From NCBI RefSeq assembly GCF_007991635.1, contig NZ_BJYS01000013.1, forward strand, positions 114,139 to 178,138: a stretch of 64,000 nucleotides of DNA, read 5' to 3'. This document shows, one piece after another, positions 7,457 to 17,180 of this stretch. Position numbers and translations under genes: made by a program. Positions within the stretch are counted from its first letter, which is position 1, and each line of letters begins with the position of its first letter. A model generated the notes under the pieces. The model had not been told where the DNA came from. It saw only the letters and a program-made list of their open reading frames with translations, and made no database searches. The stretch comes from Adhaeribacter aerolatus. Lineage in GTDB: Bacteria > Bacteroidota > Bacteroidia > Cytophagales > Hymenobacteraceae.

Positions 7457-8479
7457 TTAGCTTTCGCGCTCCATTAATTGCAGGGCCAGGTTCCGGAGCA
7501 TGGCTTTGCGGGCTTCCGGTGCATTAACTGCATTTAAACTCTGAATGGCTTCTTCAAAATAGCTATTAATTTTATCTTCGGTTTGCGCGCGGATATTTAG
7601 TTCGTTGTAAATTTGAGTAAACTCCTGTACTTTTTCTTGCCCCGAATAAATAGTCTGGTTTTTATATCGGGTAAGCACTTCTTTTTGCGATTGGTTTGCC
7701 TGGTCTATGGCAGTTAGTAACAGAAATGTTTTTTTATCCGCTAATATATCGCCGCCTACCTGTTTACCAAATTTATCCTGTTCGCCATAAACATCCAGCA
7801 AATCGTCGCGCAGCTGAAAGGCAATGCCCACTTTTATGCCAAAGTTTTTAAGCAATAAGGCGTCATTTTCGGGCGCCCCGTTTAATACCGCTCCCAGTTC
7901 TAAGCTAAAACCCAGCAAAACAGCGGTTTTTAGCGTAATCATATGCAGGTAATCTTCGATGGTAGTAAAATCGCTGGTTTCAAAATTCATATCCAGTTGC
8001 TGCCCTTCACACACCGCTGCCGCACAATGGCTAAACAGTTTAAGTACTTTTTGTAGCTTAGCCGGTTCTACATCCAAAAACAGTTCATAAGCCTTTACCA
8101 TCATTACATCGCCGCTCAAAATAGCAATATTGTTGTTCCATTTCTCGTGCACGGTAGGTTGGCCCCGCCGTAGCGGAGCTTTATCCATCAGGTCGTCGTG
8201 TAAAAGGGTGAAGTTGTGGAAAACCTCTACCCCACAAGCAGGCTTCAGGCATTTCTGAACATCATCCTGAAATAAATAACCGGCCAGTAAGGTAACCAAA
8301 GGACGTAGCCGTTTCCCACCCAACTGCATTATATAGCGTATTGGTTCGTAAAGCTCAACGGGATTATCACCATAGGAGATGGTGGATAAGGTTTTATTTA
8401 TTTGTTCCGCAAAAAAGGAGATATCCACAGAAGCGGCGGGTTTTGCCGCTTCCGGTACCGCATAATCATTATTCATCAA
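7457..8479 (-). CDS. Trans-isoprenyl diphosphate synthase (polyprenyl synthetase)
   Basis: A 340-residue protein with both aspartate-rich motifs of all-trans prenyl synthases: DDLMD at 95-99 followed by RRG, and DDLLD at 225-229. GGKRLRP (54-60) is the diphosphate-binding signature. It condenses isopentenyl diphosphate with an allylic diphosphate in the cytosol, feeding menaquinone, carotenoid or undecaprenyl pathways; chain length cannot be fixed by eye, although farnesyl/geranylgeranyl synthase is the usual call in this phylum. Its start overlaps the 3' end of the RNase R gene by 11 bases, indicating translational coupling within one operon. Confidence 0.93.
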   Translation of the reverse strand: MMNNDYAVPEAAKPAASVDISFFAEQINKTLSTISYGDNPVELYEPIRYIMQLGGKRLRPLVTLLAGYLFQDDVQKCLKPACGVEVFHNFTLLHDDLMDKAPLRRGQPTVHEKWNNNIAILSGDVMMVKAYELFLDVEPAKLQKVLKLFSHCAAAVCEGQQLDMNFETSDFTTIEDYLHMITLKTAVLLGFSLELGAVLNGAPENDALLLKNFGIKVGIAFQLRDDLLDVYGEQDKFGKQVGGDILADKKTFLLLTAIDQANQSQKEVLTRYKNQTIYSGQEKVQEFTQIYNELNIRAQTEDKINSYFEEAIQSLNAVNAPEARKAMLRNLALQLMERES

Positions 8480-10925
8480 ATCCGTAATAATCTTTCAGGT
8501 TACGCCCACGCGGCTCTGCTCTTCTTTCTTCCGGTACACCGCCCTCTGTATTTAATTCTTGTTTTTCAGCAAATTCCGGTTCAACTGTTACATCCCAATC
8601 TGGCAATTCATCTTTTCTGGATTTCTTCTTATTACCTTTCTTCGGTTCGGCTACCGGTGTGTATTCTTTTCTACCTTTAGACCGGGATTCCCTAGGGGTT
8701 TCCTGGTATTGGTTTTGCTTACGCTGTGTCCGGTCCGCATCAGCCTTATAAATTAAAATTAAATCTATAGTCCGATCATTCAGGTTAGCGGCTTTTACTT
8801 CTACTATAACTTCGTCACCGAAAGAAATAATGCGTTTGTTCCGGCGGCCGATTATGCGGTAGTTTTGGGAGTCTAGTTCGTAATAATCATCTTCCAAATC
8901 GCTCAAGCGTACCATGCCTTCGCATTTATTCTCTTCTATTTCTACGTACATGCCCCACTCTGTCAGGCCCGATATAATCCCTTTAAATTGCTGCCCAACG
9001 GTATTCTGCATAAACTCTACCTGCTTATACTTAATAGAAGCCCGTTCAGCATCGGCGGCCCGTTTCTCTTGTTCTGACGAGTGCTTACATTTCTCCTCGT
9101 ACTCTTCCTTCACTTGTGATTGCTCCCCGTTTAAATATTTAAAAATTAACCGGTGCGCCATCATATCCGGGTATCGCCGGATGGGCGAGGTAAAATGCGA
9201 ATAATGTTCGAATGCTAGCCCAAAGTGCCCCAGTGGCTCGGTGGTATATTTTGCCTTGGCCATTGTACGGATAGCCAAGCTTTGCAACACACTTTGCTCC
9301 GGCTTGCCTTCCGTCTGTTCGGCTAAACGATTTAACTCGTTAGACACCTCTTTGTTTTCCAAATCTACCTTGTACCCGAATTTAGAGGCAAATAAGGAAA
9401 AATTAGTTAATTTATCCGGATCAGGTGCATCGTGGGTGCGGTACACCATGGTATAACGCTTACCCCGTTTTTTAATATTAAATACAAATTCAGCCACTTT
9501 GCGGTTAGCCAGCAGCATAAATTCTTCAATTAGTTTATGCGCGTCTTTCCGCTCTTTAATATAAACGTGTAGAGGTTTGCCGTTCTCATCCAGTTTAAAC
9601 CGTACTTCTACTGTTTCGAAGCTAATTGCACCGTTTTTAAAGCGCTTTTCCTTAAGCGCCTTGGCAATTTTATTTAAAGTTTGTAGTTCCTCCATGTAAT
9701 CGCCGGCGCCGGTATCCATTACCTGCTGGGCTTCTTCGTATGCAAACCGACGATCGGAATGAATAATTGTTTTGCCAATCCAGGTATCGTACAGGCGGCC
9801 GGTTTCATCCATTTCGAATACCGCCGAGAAAGTAAGTTTATCTTCGTGCGGGCGCAAAGAACACAAGCCGTTAGATAGTTTTTCGGGCAGCATGGGAATG
9901 GTGCGGTCTACGAGGTAAACCGAAGTAGCCCGGTGCAAAGCTTCTTTTTCCAACCGGGATTTTTCATCGATGTAATGGGTTACATCGGCAATGTGTACGC
10001 CTATTTCCCAGCGGCCATTTTCTAAAGAACGGATAGATAAAGCATCATCGAAGTCTTTGGCATCTACCGGGTCAATGGTAAAAGTGGTAATATCCCGGAA
10101 ATCTCGCCGACGGCTAATTTCTTCATCGGTAATTGTTTCTGGAATAGCTTCAGCTTCTTGTTCTACCACATCCGGAAACTCGAACGGCAATCCGAATTCG
10201 GCCATGATGGAATTTATTTCTGCTTCGTTTTCGCCGGCCGGACCAAATACCCGGGTTACTTTCCCAATGGGGCTTTTATTCGCAGACTTTGGCCATTCGG
10301 TAATTTTAACCAATACTTTATCGCCATTTTGCGCGCCGTTTATATCTTCTTCGTTGATAAATATATCGAAGTACAGTTTCCGGAAATTAGGAATGACGAA
10401 AGCAAAGCTTTTGGACACTTCAATGCGGCCGGCTACTTCATCACTCACGCGCTCCAATATTTCTGTTACTTCGCCTTCGGGCCGGCCATCGCGGGTATTG
10501 TTGATGCGGACTTTCACCCGGTCGCCGCCCATGGCAAACTGCAGGCTTTCGGTAGGAACCCTGATATCTTCTTCGCTCTCGGCCGATATGACATAAGCGT
10601 GACGGGCATTGGCTAAATCTACCGTTCCTTCTAATTCTACGCTTTCAGTAATACTTAAAACGTAGTTACCTTCCGAAACCGGGGAAATCTTTCCTTCTTT
10701 CCGAAGCTGTTTTAAATATTCGTTAATTTGTTCACGGCCTTCTTTATCGGTAACATCAAAGCGCCGCGACAATTGCTTATAGCCAAAAGCCTTGCCTGGG
10801 CTGCTTACAAATATTTGCAGCAGCTTGCTTTTAGTTATCGATACCCCACCCCGTTTACTGATCCGGTTTTTACTTTCGGACCGGTTACTACGGCCAGAGT
10901 CATTGTTTTTCTTTTTTCTTTCCAT
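8469..10925 (-). CDS. rnr: Ribonuclease R
   Basis: An 818-residue 3'-5' exoribonuclease of the RNB (RNase II/R) family. Order of domains: basic leader (1-30), winged-helix region, two cold-shock domains (about 80-230), the RNB catalytic domain with DPVDAKDFDDALSI carrying the metal-binding Asp residues (about 285-298), HYIDEKSRLEKEA and RRYPDMMAHRL, an S1 domain (about 640-720, FKGIISGLTEWGMYVEIEE), and a Lys/Arg/Glu-rich C-terminal tail. RNase R degrades structured RNA and takes part in rRNA and tmRNA-linked decay in the cytosol. It is followed by an overlapping prenyl synthase gene and preceded by an ABC protein gene 26 bases upstream. Confidence 0.95.
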   Translation of the reverse strand: MERKKKNNDSGRSNRSESKNRISKRGGVSITKSKLLQIFVSSPGKAFGYKQLSRRFDVTDKEGREQINEYLKQLRKEGKISPVSEGNYVLSITESVELEGTVDLANARHAYVISAESEEDIRVPTESLQFAMGGDRVKVRINNTRDGRPEGEVTEILERVSDEVAGRIEVSKSFAFVIPNFRKLYFDIFINEEDINGAQNGDKVLVKITEWPKSANKSPIGKVTRVFGPAGENEAEINSIMAEFGLPFEFPDVVEQEAEAIPETITDEEISRRRDFRDITTFTIDPVDAKDFDDALSIRSLENGRWEIGVHIADVTHYIDEKSRLEKEALHRATSVYLVDRTIPMLPEKLSNGLCSLRPHEDKLTFSAVFEMDETGRLYDTWIGKTIIHSDRRFAYEEAQQVMDTGAGDYMEELQTLNKIAKALKEKRFKNGAISFETVEVRFKLDENGKPLHVYIKERKDAHKLIEEFMLLANRKVAEFVFNIKKRGKRYTMVYRTHDAPDPDKLTNFSLFASKFGYKVDLENKEVSNELNRLAEQTEGKPEQSVLQSLAIRTMAKAKYTTEPLGHFGLAFEHYSHFTSPIRRYPDMMAHRLIFKYLNGEQSQVKEEYEEKCKHSSEQEKRAADAERASIKYKQVEFMQNTVGQQFKGIISGLTEWGMYVEIEENKCEGMVRLSDLEDDYYELDSQNYRIIGRRNKRIISFGDEVIVEVKAANLNDRTIDLILIYKADADRTQRKQNQYQETPRESRSKGRKEYTPVAEPKKGNKKKSRKDELPDWDVTVEPEFAEKQELNTEGGVPEERRAEPRGRNLKDYYGFDE

Positions 10926-10951
10926 CTGTTTACAGCAGTATTCTTTTGTAG

Positions 10952-12751
10952 CTAAGCCAAAAATTGAGTCATCAGGGCTTTCCGTTGGGTCTGGGCATTT
11001 TTAATATCTTCCAAATCACCCTTCGGAATAGCGGCTAATAATGTACGTGTATACGCATTCTGGGGATTAGCGTATACCTCGTGAGCCGTACCTGACTCTA
11101 CTATTTTGCCCGCATTCATCACAAAAATACGATCGGCCATAAAACGGGCAACGGCTAAATCGTGTGTGATAAAAATATAAGTAATGCCAAACTCGGCTTT
11201 TAGTTTATTAAGTAAATTAAGCACCTGCGCCTGCACCGATACATCTAAGGCCGAAACAGACTCGTCGCAGACAATGCATTTGGGCTCCAGTGCCAAAGCC
11301 CGGGCAATACTTATCCGTTGCCGCTGCCCGCCCGAAAACTCGTGGGGATAACGATGAAAATGCTCTGGCATAAGATTCACGGTCTGAAGCAATTCATATG
11401 CCTTTGCCTCGCGTTCTTTATCAGTTGTTAACACTTGGTGTACCTGCATGGGCTCCATAATGGCCTGCCCAATAGTTTGCATGGGGTTAAGCGACGCATA
11501 CGGATCCTGAAAAATCATCTGAAAATTTTTACGGCTCTTCCGCAAAGCATCCGCCGAAAGCCCGGCAATATTAATATTATTGAAGTGAATAGTTCCATCG
11601 GTGGGTTGTACCAAGCGCAGCAAAGCCCGGCCCAAAGTTGTTTTTCCACAACCCGATTCGCCTACCAAACCTATTGTTTCATTCGGATATACGTCAAAAC
11701 TTACCCCATCCACGGCTTTAATATATTCGGTACTGCGTGTGAATAAACCTTTCCGGACCGGGAAGTAAACTTTTAGATTATCCACTACCAGCAACGGCTT
11801 ATCTAAAGGTGTTCTAATTCCAGTATCTTTCTGATATTCAATTGATTCGGTTATTGGAGGAGCTACTTTGGGGATAATATTTCCACTATTATCCACCTCC
11901 ATAAAATCGCTAACGGTGGGCAGATACTTTCTACCCATCGATAGCTTTGGTCGGCAGGCAAGTAAGGCTTTGGTATACGGATGCTGGGGATTACTGAAAA
12001 TTTCCAGAACAGAACCTTGTTCTACAATCCGGCCCCGGTACATCACAATCACTTTATCGGCTATTTCGGCCACTACCCCTAAATCGTGGGTAATAAACAA
12101 GATGGAAGTATTGCTCCTTACCCGTAAATCGTTTAATAAATCCAGAATGTGGGCTTGCACCGTTACATCTAAGGCAGTAGTAGGCTCATCGGCAATCAGG
12201 ATAGATGGGCCACAAGCCATGGCCATGGCAATCATAACCCGTTGCTTTTGCCCACCCGAAATTTCGTGTGGATAAGCCCGGAATATTTTTTCGGGCCTAG
12301 GCAGCTTTACCTGCTCAAAAAGCGCGATGGTACGTTCTTTGGCTTCAGCTTTACTTAATTTCTGATGCCATATCAACACTTCGGCCACCTGGCTGCCACA
12401 GGTATAAACCGGGTTTAACGATGACATGGGCTCCTGAAAAATCATGGAGATTTCGTTGCCTCTAATTTTCTGCAGTTCTTTAGCCGATAACTTGAGTAAA
12501 TCTACTTCGCCAAAATTCCGGGATTGAAAAATAGCCTCTCCCCCAGCAATTATACCAGGTGGCTGCGGAATTAACTGCATCAGCGACAGTGAAGTAACTG
12601 ATTTACCAGAACCCGACTCGCCTACAATAGCTACCGTTTCTTGCTGATTAATTGTAAAAGAAACATTGTCTACCGCTTTAGTCAGGCCGCGGTGCGACTG
12701 AAAATGCGTTTGCAGTTGATGAACCTGAAGTAATGGTGCAGACAAATTCAA
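10952..12751 (-). CDS. Fused double-ATPase peptide ABC transporter subunit (DppD-DppF type)
   Basis: A 599-residue protein with two complete ABC ATPase domains: Walker A GESGSGKS and signature SGGQKQR in the first half, then GESGCGKT and SGGQRQR in the second. Both have Walker B (LIADEP and VCDES) and the H-loop (ITHDLGVV, ITHDLAVA). Each half ends with the oligopeptide-specific region that follows the core (HPYTKALLACRP; NAYTRTLLAAIP). Such fusions energise uptake of di/oligopeptides, nickel or glutathione through separate permease proteins. No permease or binding-protein gene is adjacent, so its partners are encoded elsewhere. The Walker B of the second half reads CDES instead of the usual DEP, which occurs in this subfamily. 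Confidence 0.93.
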   Translation of the reverse strand: MNLSAPLLQVHQLQTHFQSHRGLTKAVDNVSFTINQQETVAIVGESGSGKSVTSLSLMQLIPQPPGIIAGGEAIFQSRNFGEVDLLKLSAKELQKIRGNEISMIFQEPMSSLNPVYTCGSQVAEVLIWHQKLSKAEAKERTIALFEQVKLPRPEKIFRAYPHEISGGQKQRVMIAMAMACGPSILIADEPTTALDVTVQAHILDLLNDLRVRSNTSILFITHDLGVVAEIADKVIVMYRGRIVEQGSVLEIFSNPQHPYTKALLACRPKLSMGRKYLPTVSDFMEVDNSGNIIPKVAPPITESIEYQKDTGIRTPLDKPLLVVDNLKVYFPVRKGLFTRSTEYIKAVDGVSFDVYPNETIGLVGESGCGKTTLGRALLRLVQPTDGTIHFNNINIAGLSADALRKSRKNFQMIFQDPYASLNPMQTIGQAIMEPMQVHQVLTTDKEREAKAYELLQTVNLMPEHFHRYPHEFSGGQRQRISIARALALEPKCIVCDESVSALDVSVQAQVLNLLNKLKAEFGITYIFITHDLAVARFMADRIFVMNAGKIVESGTAHEVYANPQNAYTRTLLAAIPKGDLEDIKNAQTQRKALMTQFLA

Positions 12752-12894
12752 GATTATTAATGGCTAACCTGCCGGGTAAATATATGATTTAAACGCAAGA
12801 GATAACGGTTAATAAATATAAAGAGATCGTAAGCCCTCTAAATCATGCTCCTGGCACGGGGAACATTTATTCGCTTTTTACCTGCCTGTAAAAG

Positions 12895-12925
12895 AAAAGA
12901 GCCATATTTTTGATATGGCTCTTTT
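12895..12925 (-). terminator. Terminator after lspA (works in both directions)
   Basis: Perfect stem AAAAGAGCCATA (12895-12906) / TATGGCTCTTTT (12914-12925) with a 7-base loop. It lies 18 bases past the lspA stop codon, between lspA and the promoter region of the ABC gene. Confidence 0.88.
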
Positions 12926-12942
12926 GTTATTAAAATAAGTGT

Positions 12943-13596
12943 TTACGCTTCAACTTCGGCATTGGAGGTTTCGGCATTAGCCGGCCGCTGACTTAAATGC
13001 TCTTCGGTCTGGTGCGGATGCAAACTGGCAAAAAACCTTTTCTGGTTAAACAGAATAATAACCACGCCAATAAATATTGCCGAATCGGCTACGTTAAATA
13101 TTGGCCACAACGACATGGCCTGTCCGCCTATAATAGGCACCCAATACGGAATAATGCCTTCCCAAATATCTAAATAAAACATATCGATTACCTGCCCGTG
13201 AAACCAAGGCGTAGACGAGCCATAAGGCGCATTATCGAACCAGACGCCATAAAAAATACTATCTATTAAGTTACCAATGGCACCACCTAATATTAACGCC
13301 ACACACCAGATAAGCCCCGTATGCGCCCGGTTTTTCCACAGGTAATATAAGTAGTACCCAATACCCACCATGGCTACTAACCGGAACGTGCTCAGAATAA
13401 GCTTACCATAATCGGAACCTAGTTCCACGCCGAAAGCCATACCGGGATTAGTGGTGTAATGCAGCTTAGCCCAATCACCAATCAGATGGATTTCGCCGGG
13501 CAGGCCCATATCCATATTATAATGGACTAATAATTTAACGGCCTGGTCGATGAGGATAACCAGTAAGCTTAACAGATAATACTTATAATATTTCAT
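12943..13596 (-). CDS. lspA: Lipoprotein signal peptidase (signal peptidase II)
   Basis: A 217-residue inner-membrane aspartyl protease with four hydrophobic segments. Family signatures are present: NPGMAFG (50-56), GGAIGNLIDS with Asp112, and FNVADSAIF with Asp171, the two catalytic aspartates. It removes signal peptides from diacylglyceryl-prolipoproteins and so serves the many lipoproteins encoded here. Compared with the E. coli enzyme there is an extra loop between the catalytic motifs (about 113-165), as is usual in Bacteroidota. The C-terminal 20 residues are hydrophilic. It follows ileS, 59 bases apart on the same strand; ileS-lspA linkage is a classic arrangement. Confidence 0.95.
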   Translation of the reverse strand: MKYYKYYLLSLLVILIDQAVKLLVHYNMDMGLPGEIHLIGDWAKLHYTTNPGMAFGVELGSDYGKLILSTFRLVAMVGIGYYLYYLWKNRAHTGLIWCVALILGGAIGNLIDSIFYGVWFDNAPYGSSTPWFHGQVIDMFYLDIWEGIIPYWVPIIGGQAMSLWPIFNVADSAIFIGVVIILFNQKRFFASLHPHQTEEHLSQRPANAETSNAEVEA

Positions 13597-13655
13597 TCAG
13601 ATACGCGAGAAAATTATCTCTTCAAATAATTAGTTAAAAAAGCTAAAAGCCAATA

Positions 13656-16600
13656 TTATACCACATCTAACTTTGCTCCTAAAGTAAACTCATCTATTTC
13701 TAAAGTAGTTCCGTCGGTCAATAGTTCGGTTAGCAATACACCAGTGGCTTGTGTTTCTTCCCGGATGTACTGCTCATAAGCTTTAACGGCTTCGTTTACC
13801 TCTTTATGATTATTCTGAAGCGATATTTTAATTTTGTCCTGCACATCCAGGCCACTGTCTTTCCGTAGGTTCTGGATCCGGTTCACCAAATCGCGGGCAA
13901 TGCCTTCCTGCTTCAGGGCTTCGGTTAAAGTAATATCCAACGCTACGGTCAGCTTACCTTCGGATGCTACCAACCAACCCGGAATATCTTCCGACATAAT
14001 TTCTACATCTTCCGGTGTAATAATTACGGTATCATCGCCCAGCGGAATTTCAAAACCGTTTTCACGTTCCAGTACGGCAATTTCTTCCTGGTTCATGCCC
14101 TGGATAGCAGCCGCCACTTGCTTTAAACGCGGACCAAAAACCTGGCCTAAACGCTTAAAGTTTGGCTTTATCTTCTTCACCAATATACCGGAGGTGTCGT
14201 CAATATACTCAATATTCTTAACATTCACTTCTGACTTAATTGAATCGGCTACTGCTTCTACCTGCGCTTTGGTCTTATCATTCAGAATTGGGATGAGAAT
14301 ACGCGATAGCGGCTGCCGTACTTTTATGGTTTCTTTCTTGCGCAACGAATGCACCAAAGAAGAAATAGTCTGGGCTAATTGCATCCGCTCTTCCAGATCC
14401 ACATTTATAGCGCCTTTATTCGCTTTTGGGAAATCAGCTAAGTGCACCGAAGCCACTTTGTTCCGGCCCGATACTTTATTTAAATCCTGGAACAACTGAT
14501 CCATGTAGAACGGCGCTACCGGCGCCGCCAAGATAGCAATGGTTTCTAAACAAGTATACAGCGTTTGGTAAGCGGCAATTTTATCTTCGTTGTATTCGCC
14601 TTTCCAGAAACGTTTGCGGTTCAGGCGTACGTACCAATTACTTAAATCGTCGGTTACAAAATCCTGTATAGCGCGGGTGGCTTTGGTTGGATCGTAATCG
14701 GCGTAAGCAGCGTCAACAGCAGCCACAAGGCTATTCAGTTTAGAAATAATCCAGCGGTCACTTTCGGTGCGGTTAGCCAATGGTACTTCGGCTTCGCTAA
14801 AAGTGAAGTTATCTAAATTAGCGTACAGCGCGAAGAAAGAATAGGTGTTGTGCAAGGTACCAAAGAACCGGCGCTGTACTTCCACTACCCCATCGGTGTT
14901 AAACTTCAGGTTGTCCCAAGGCGGTGCATTCGAAATCATGTACCAGCGCGTAGCATCTGGACCGTATTTCTGAATGGTTTCGAAAGGATCTATGGCATTG
15001 CCTAAGCGCTTGCTCATTTTGTTGCCGTTTTTATCCAGCACCAAGCCATTAGCCATTACATTTTTAAAAGCTACGCTGTCTTCGAGCATAACCGCAATGG
15101 CGTGCAGGGTAAAGAACCAACCGCGGGTCTGATCCACGCCTTCGGCAATAAAATCGGCCGGGAAATTTTTCTCGAAAATATTCTGGTTTTCAAAAGGGTA
15201 ATGCCACTGGGCATAAGGCATCGCGCCCGAATCAAACCAAACATCAATTAAGTCTGATTCTCTGTGCATTGCTAATCCCGATGGGCTTACTAGTACAATA
15301 TTATCCACATACGGCCGGTGCAGATCGAAGGCCTTATAATCTACCGTAGTTTTACCGGCGGTAGTTTCATCCGAACCCGAATTACTCAACGAAAAATTAC
15401 CGGCAAACTCCAATACAGTATGAACAATACCAGCAGTAGCCGATTCATCGGCGTTATCTACAGCCTTGGCCAACGGATTAGAATCCATAAAGCCAGCGGC
15501 AATACTTTTTTCTATTTCGTGGTACAATTCTTTAACCGACCCCACACATATTTCCTCCGCGCCGTCTTCGGTTCGCCAGATTGGCAAAGGCGTACCCCAA
15601 TACCGCGAACGGGATAAATTCCAGTCCACGAGGTTCTCCAGCCAGTTACCAAAACGCCCCGTTCCGGTAGATTCGGGTTTCCAGTTAATGGTTTTATTCA
15701 GCTCAATCAGCCGTTCTTTTACCGCCGTTGTCCGGATAAACCAGCTATCTAATGGGTAATATAAAACCGGTTTATCGGTGCGCCAGCAGTGTGGATAAGT
15801 GTGCTCGTAGCGTTCTACCTTAAAGGCTTTATTTTCTTCCTTTAACTTAATGGAAATCAGTACATCCGTAGATTTATACCCGGCTACTGTTTCATCTTCG
15901 CCAGTATAGTTTTTCACATACATGCCGGCAAAATCCGTAATTTCTTTTACGAACTTTCCGGTCCTATCCACAATTGGGCTCATCTTGCCCCAATCGTCCA
16001 TTACCATTAAGGCCGGAATATCGTTTTGGGCGGCTACTTTAAAGTCGTCGCCGCCAAAAGTAGGCGCAATGTGCACAATGCCGGTACCGTCTTCGGTGGT
16101 AACAAAATCGCCGATTAACACTCTAAAGGCCGGCTTATCAGGCTGAACGTACGGTAATAATTGCTCGTACTCCACCCCTTCCAGATCTTTGCCGGAATAT
16201 TCTTCCAGCAGTTGAAAAGGAATTAATTTATCGCCGGGTTTATAGTCTTCCAGGTTCAGGTTAGCCGCTTTCTCCGAGAAGTAACGCTTTACCAGATCTT
16301 TGGCCAGAATTACCGTTATCGGCTCGAAGGTATATTGGTTAAAGGTGCGAACCTTTATGTATCTAATATTTTTACCTACAGCCAAAGCGGTATTAGCCGG
16401 CAAAGTCCAGGGCGTAGTGGTCCAGGCCAGAAAATATAGATTTTCGTTATCCGGCAGTTGGGGCGTATCGCCATACGCCCTTACATTACCTGAGAACAGG
16501 AACGCTGACTTTTTGTTGTGTTTTACCTTAAACTGGGCTACAATGGTGGTGTCTTTCACCATTTTGTAAGTGCCCGGTTGGTTTAGTTCGTGTGAGCTTA

Positions 16601-17180
16601 ACCCAGTTCCGGCCGCAGGTGAAAAAGGCTGAATGGTATAACCTTTATACAGATAACCTTTGTCATAAAGCTTTCTTAATAAATGCCAAACCGACTCAAT
16701 GTATTCATTATCGAAAGTGATATAAGGATTGTCCAAGTCTACCCAGTAGCCCATGCGCTCGGTTAGGTCATCCCATTGCCCTTTGAAACGCATCACGGTT
16801 TCGCGACAACGGGCATTATATTCTTCTATCGATATTTTTTTACCGATATCTTCTTTTGTAATGCCGAGTTCTTTTTCAACCTGCAACTCTATCGGCAGAC
16901 CATGAGTATCCCAGCCACCTTTACGGTTAACCTGGAAACCTTTCAGGGTTTTGTAGCGGCAGAAAATATCTTTTACTGCCCGCGCCATTACGTGGTGAAT
17001 ACCCGGCGTACCGTTGGCAGAGGGTGGGCCTTCGTAAAAAACAAAGGGTTTATGGCCTTCGCGGGTCTCTACCGACTTTTCAAAAATATTATTAGCTTTC
17101 CAGTAAGCCAGTATCTCCTCGCCTACCATTGCGTAATCCAGATTTTTGTACTCGTTATATTTCACTTTATTTCTATTCAT
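13656..17180 (-). CDS. ileS: Isoleucyl-tRNA synthetase with altered HIGH motif (GIHH)
   Basis: An 1174-residue class I aminoacyl-tRNA synthetase that charges tRNA-Ile in the cytosol. Visible parts: GPPSANGTPGIHH (51-63), a CP1 editing domain with LAWTTTPWTLPANTALAVG (251-269), the DVWFDSGAMPYAQWHYP region (646-662), KMSKR (721-725), an anticodon-binding domain and a C-terminal extension. The signature that is normally HxGH reads G60-I61-H62-H63, i.e. first and third positions swapped (bases 16992-17003). This GxHH form is known in a subset of type 2 IleRS linked to high mupirocin resistance. A low-complexity Ser/Thr/Gly insert lies at about 595-613. Only one IleRS is present in the window, next to lspA. 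Confidence 0.96.
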   Translation of the reverse strand: MNRNKVKYNEYKNLDYAMVGEEILAYWKANNIFEKSVETREGHKPFVFYEGPPSANGTPGIHHVMARAVKDIFCRYKTLKGFQVNRKGGWDTHGLPIELQVEKELGITKEDIGKKISIEEYNARCRETVMRFKGQWDDLTERMGYWVDLDNPYITFDNEYIESVWHLLRKLYDKGYLYKGYTIQPFSPAAGTGLSSHELNQPGTYKMVKDTTIVAQFKVKHNKKSAFLFSGNVRAYGDTPQLPDNENLYFLAWTTTPWTLPANTALAVGKNIRYIKVRTFNQYTFEPITVILAKDLVKRYFSEKAANLNLEDYKPGDKLIPFQLLEEYSGKDLEGVEYEQLLPYVQPDKPAFRVLIGDFVTTEDGTGIVHIAPTFGGDDFKVAAQNDIPALMVMDDWGKMSPIVDRTGKFVKEITDFAGMYVKNYTGEDETVAGYKSTDVLISIKLKEENKAFKVERYEHTYPHCWRTDKPVLYYPLDSWFIRTTAVKERLIELNKTINWKPESTGTGRFGNWLENLVDWNLSRSRYWGTPLPIWRTEDGAEEICVGSVKELYHEIEKSIAAGFMDSNPLAKAVDNADESATAGIVHTVLEFAGNFSLSNSGSDETTAGKTTVDYKAFDLHRPYVDNIVLVSPSGLAMHRESDLIDVWFDSGAMPYAQWHYPFENQNIFEKNFPADFIAEGVDQTRGWFFTLHAIAVMLEDSVAFKNVMANGLVLDKNGNKMSKRLGNAIDPFETIQKYGPDATRWYMISNAPPWDNLKFNTDGVVEVQRRFFGTLHNTYSFFALYANLDNFTFSEAEVPLANRTESDRWIISKLNSLVAAVDAAYADYDPTKATRAIQDFVTDDLSNWYVRLNRKRFWKGEYNEDKIAAYQTLYTCLETIAILAAPVAPFYMDQLFQDLNKVSGRNKVASVHLADFPKANKGAINVDLEERMQLAQTISSLVHSLRKKETIKVRQPLSRILIPILNDKTKAQVEAVADSIKSEVNVKNIEYIDDTSGILVKKIKPNFKRLGQVFGPRLKQVAAAIQGMNQEEIAVLERENGFEIPLGDDTVIITPEDVEIMSEDIPGWLVASEGKLTVALDITLTEALKQEGIARDLVNRIQNLRKDSGLDVQDKIKISLQNNHKEVNEAVKAYEQYIREETQATGVLLTELLTDGTTLEIDEFTLGAKLDVV

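Noticed and set aside
15301..15309. Exact DnaA box TTATCCACA
   Set aside because: It lies alone inside ileS without other boxes or AT-rich surroundings, so chance occurrence is more likely than an origin.
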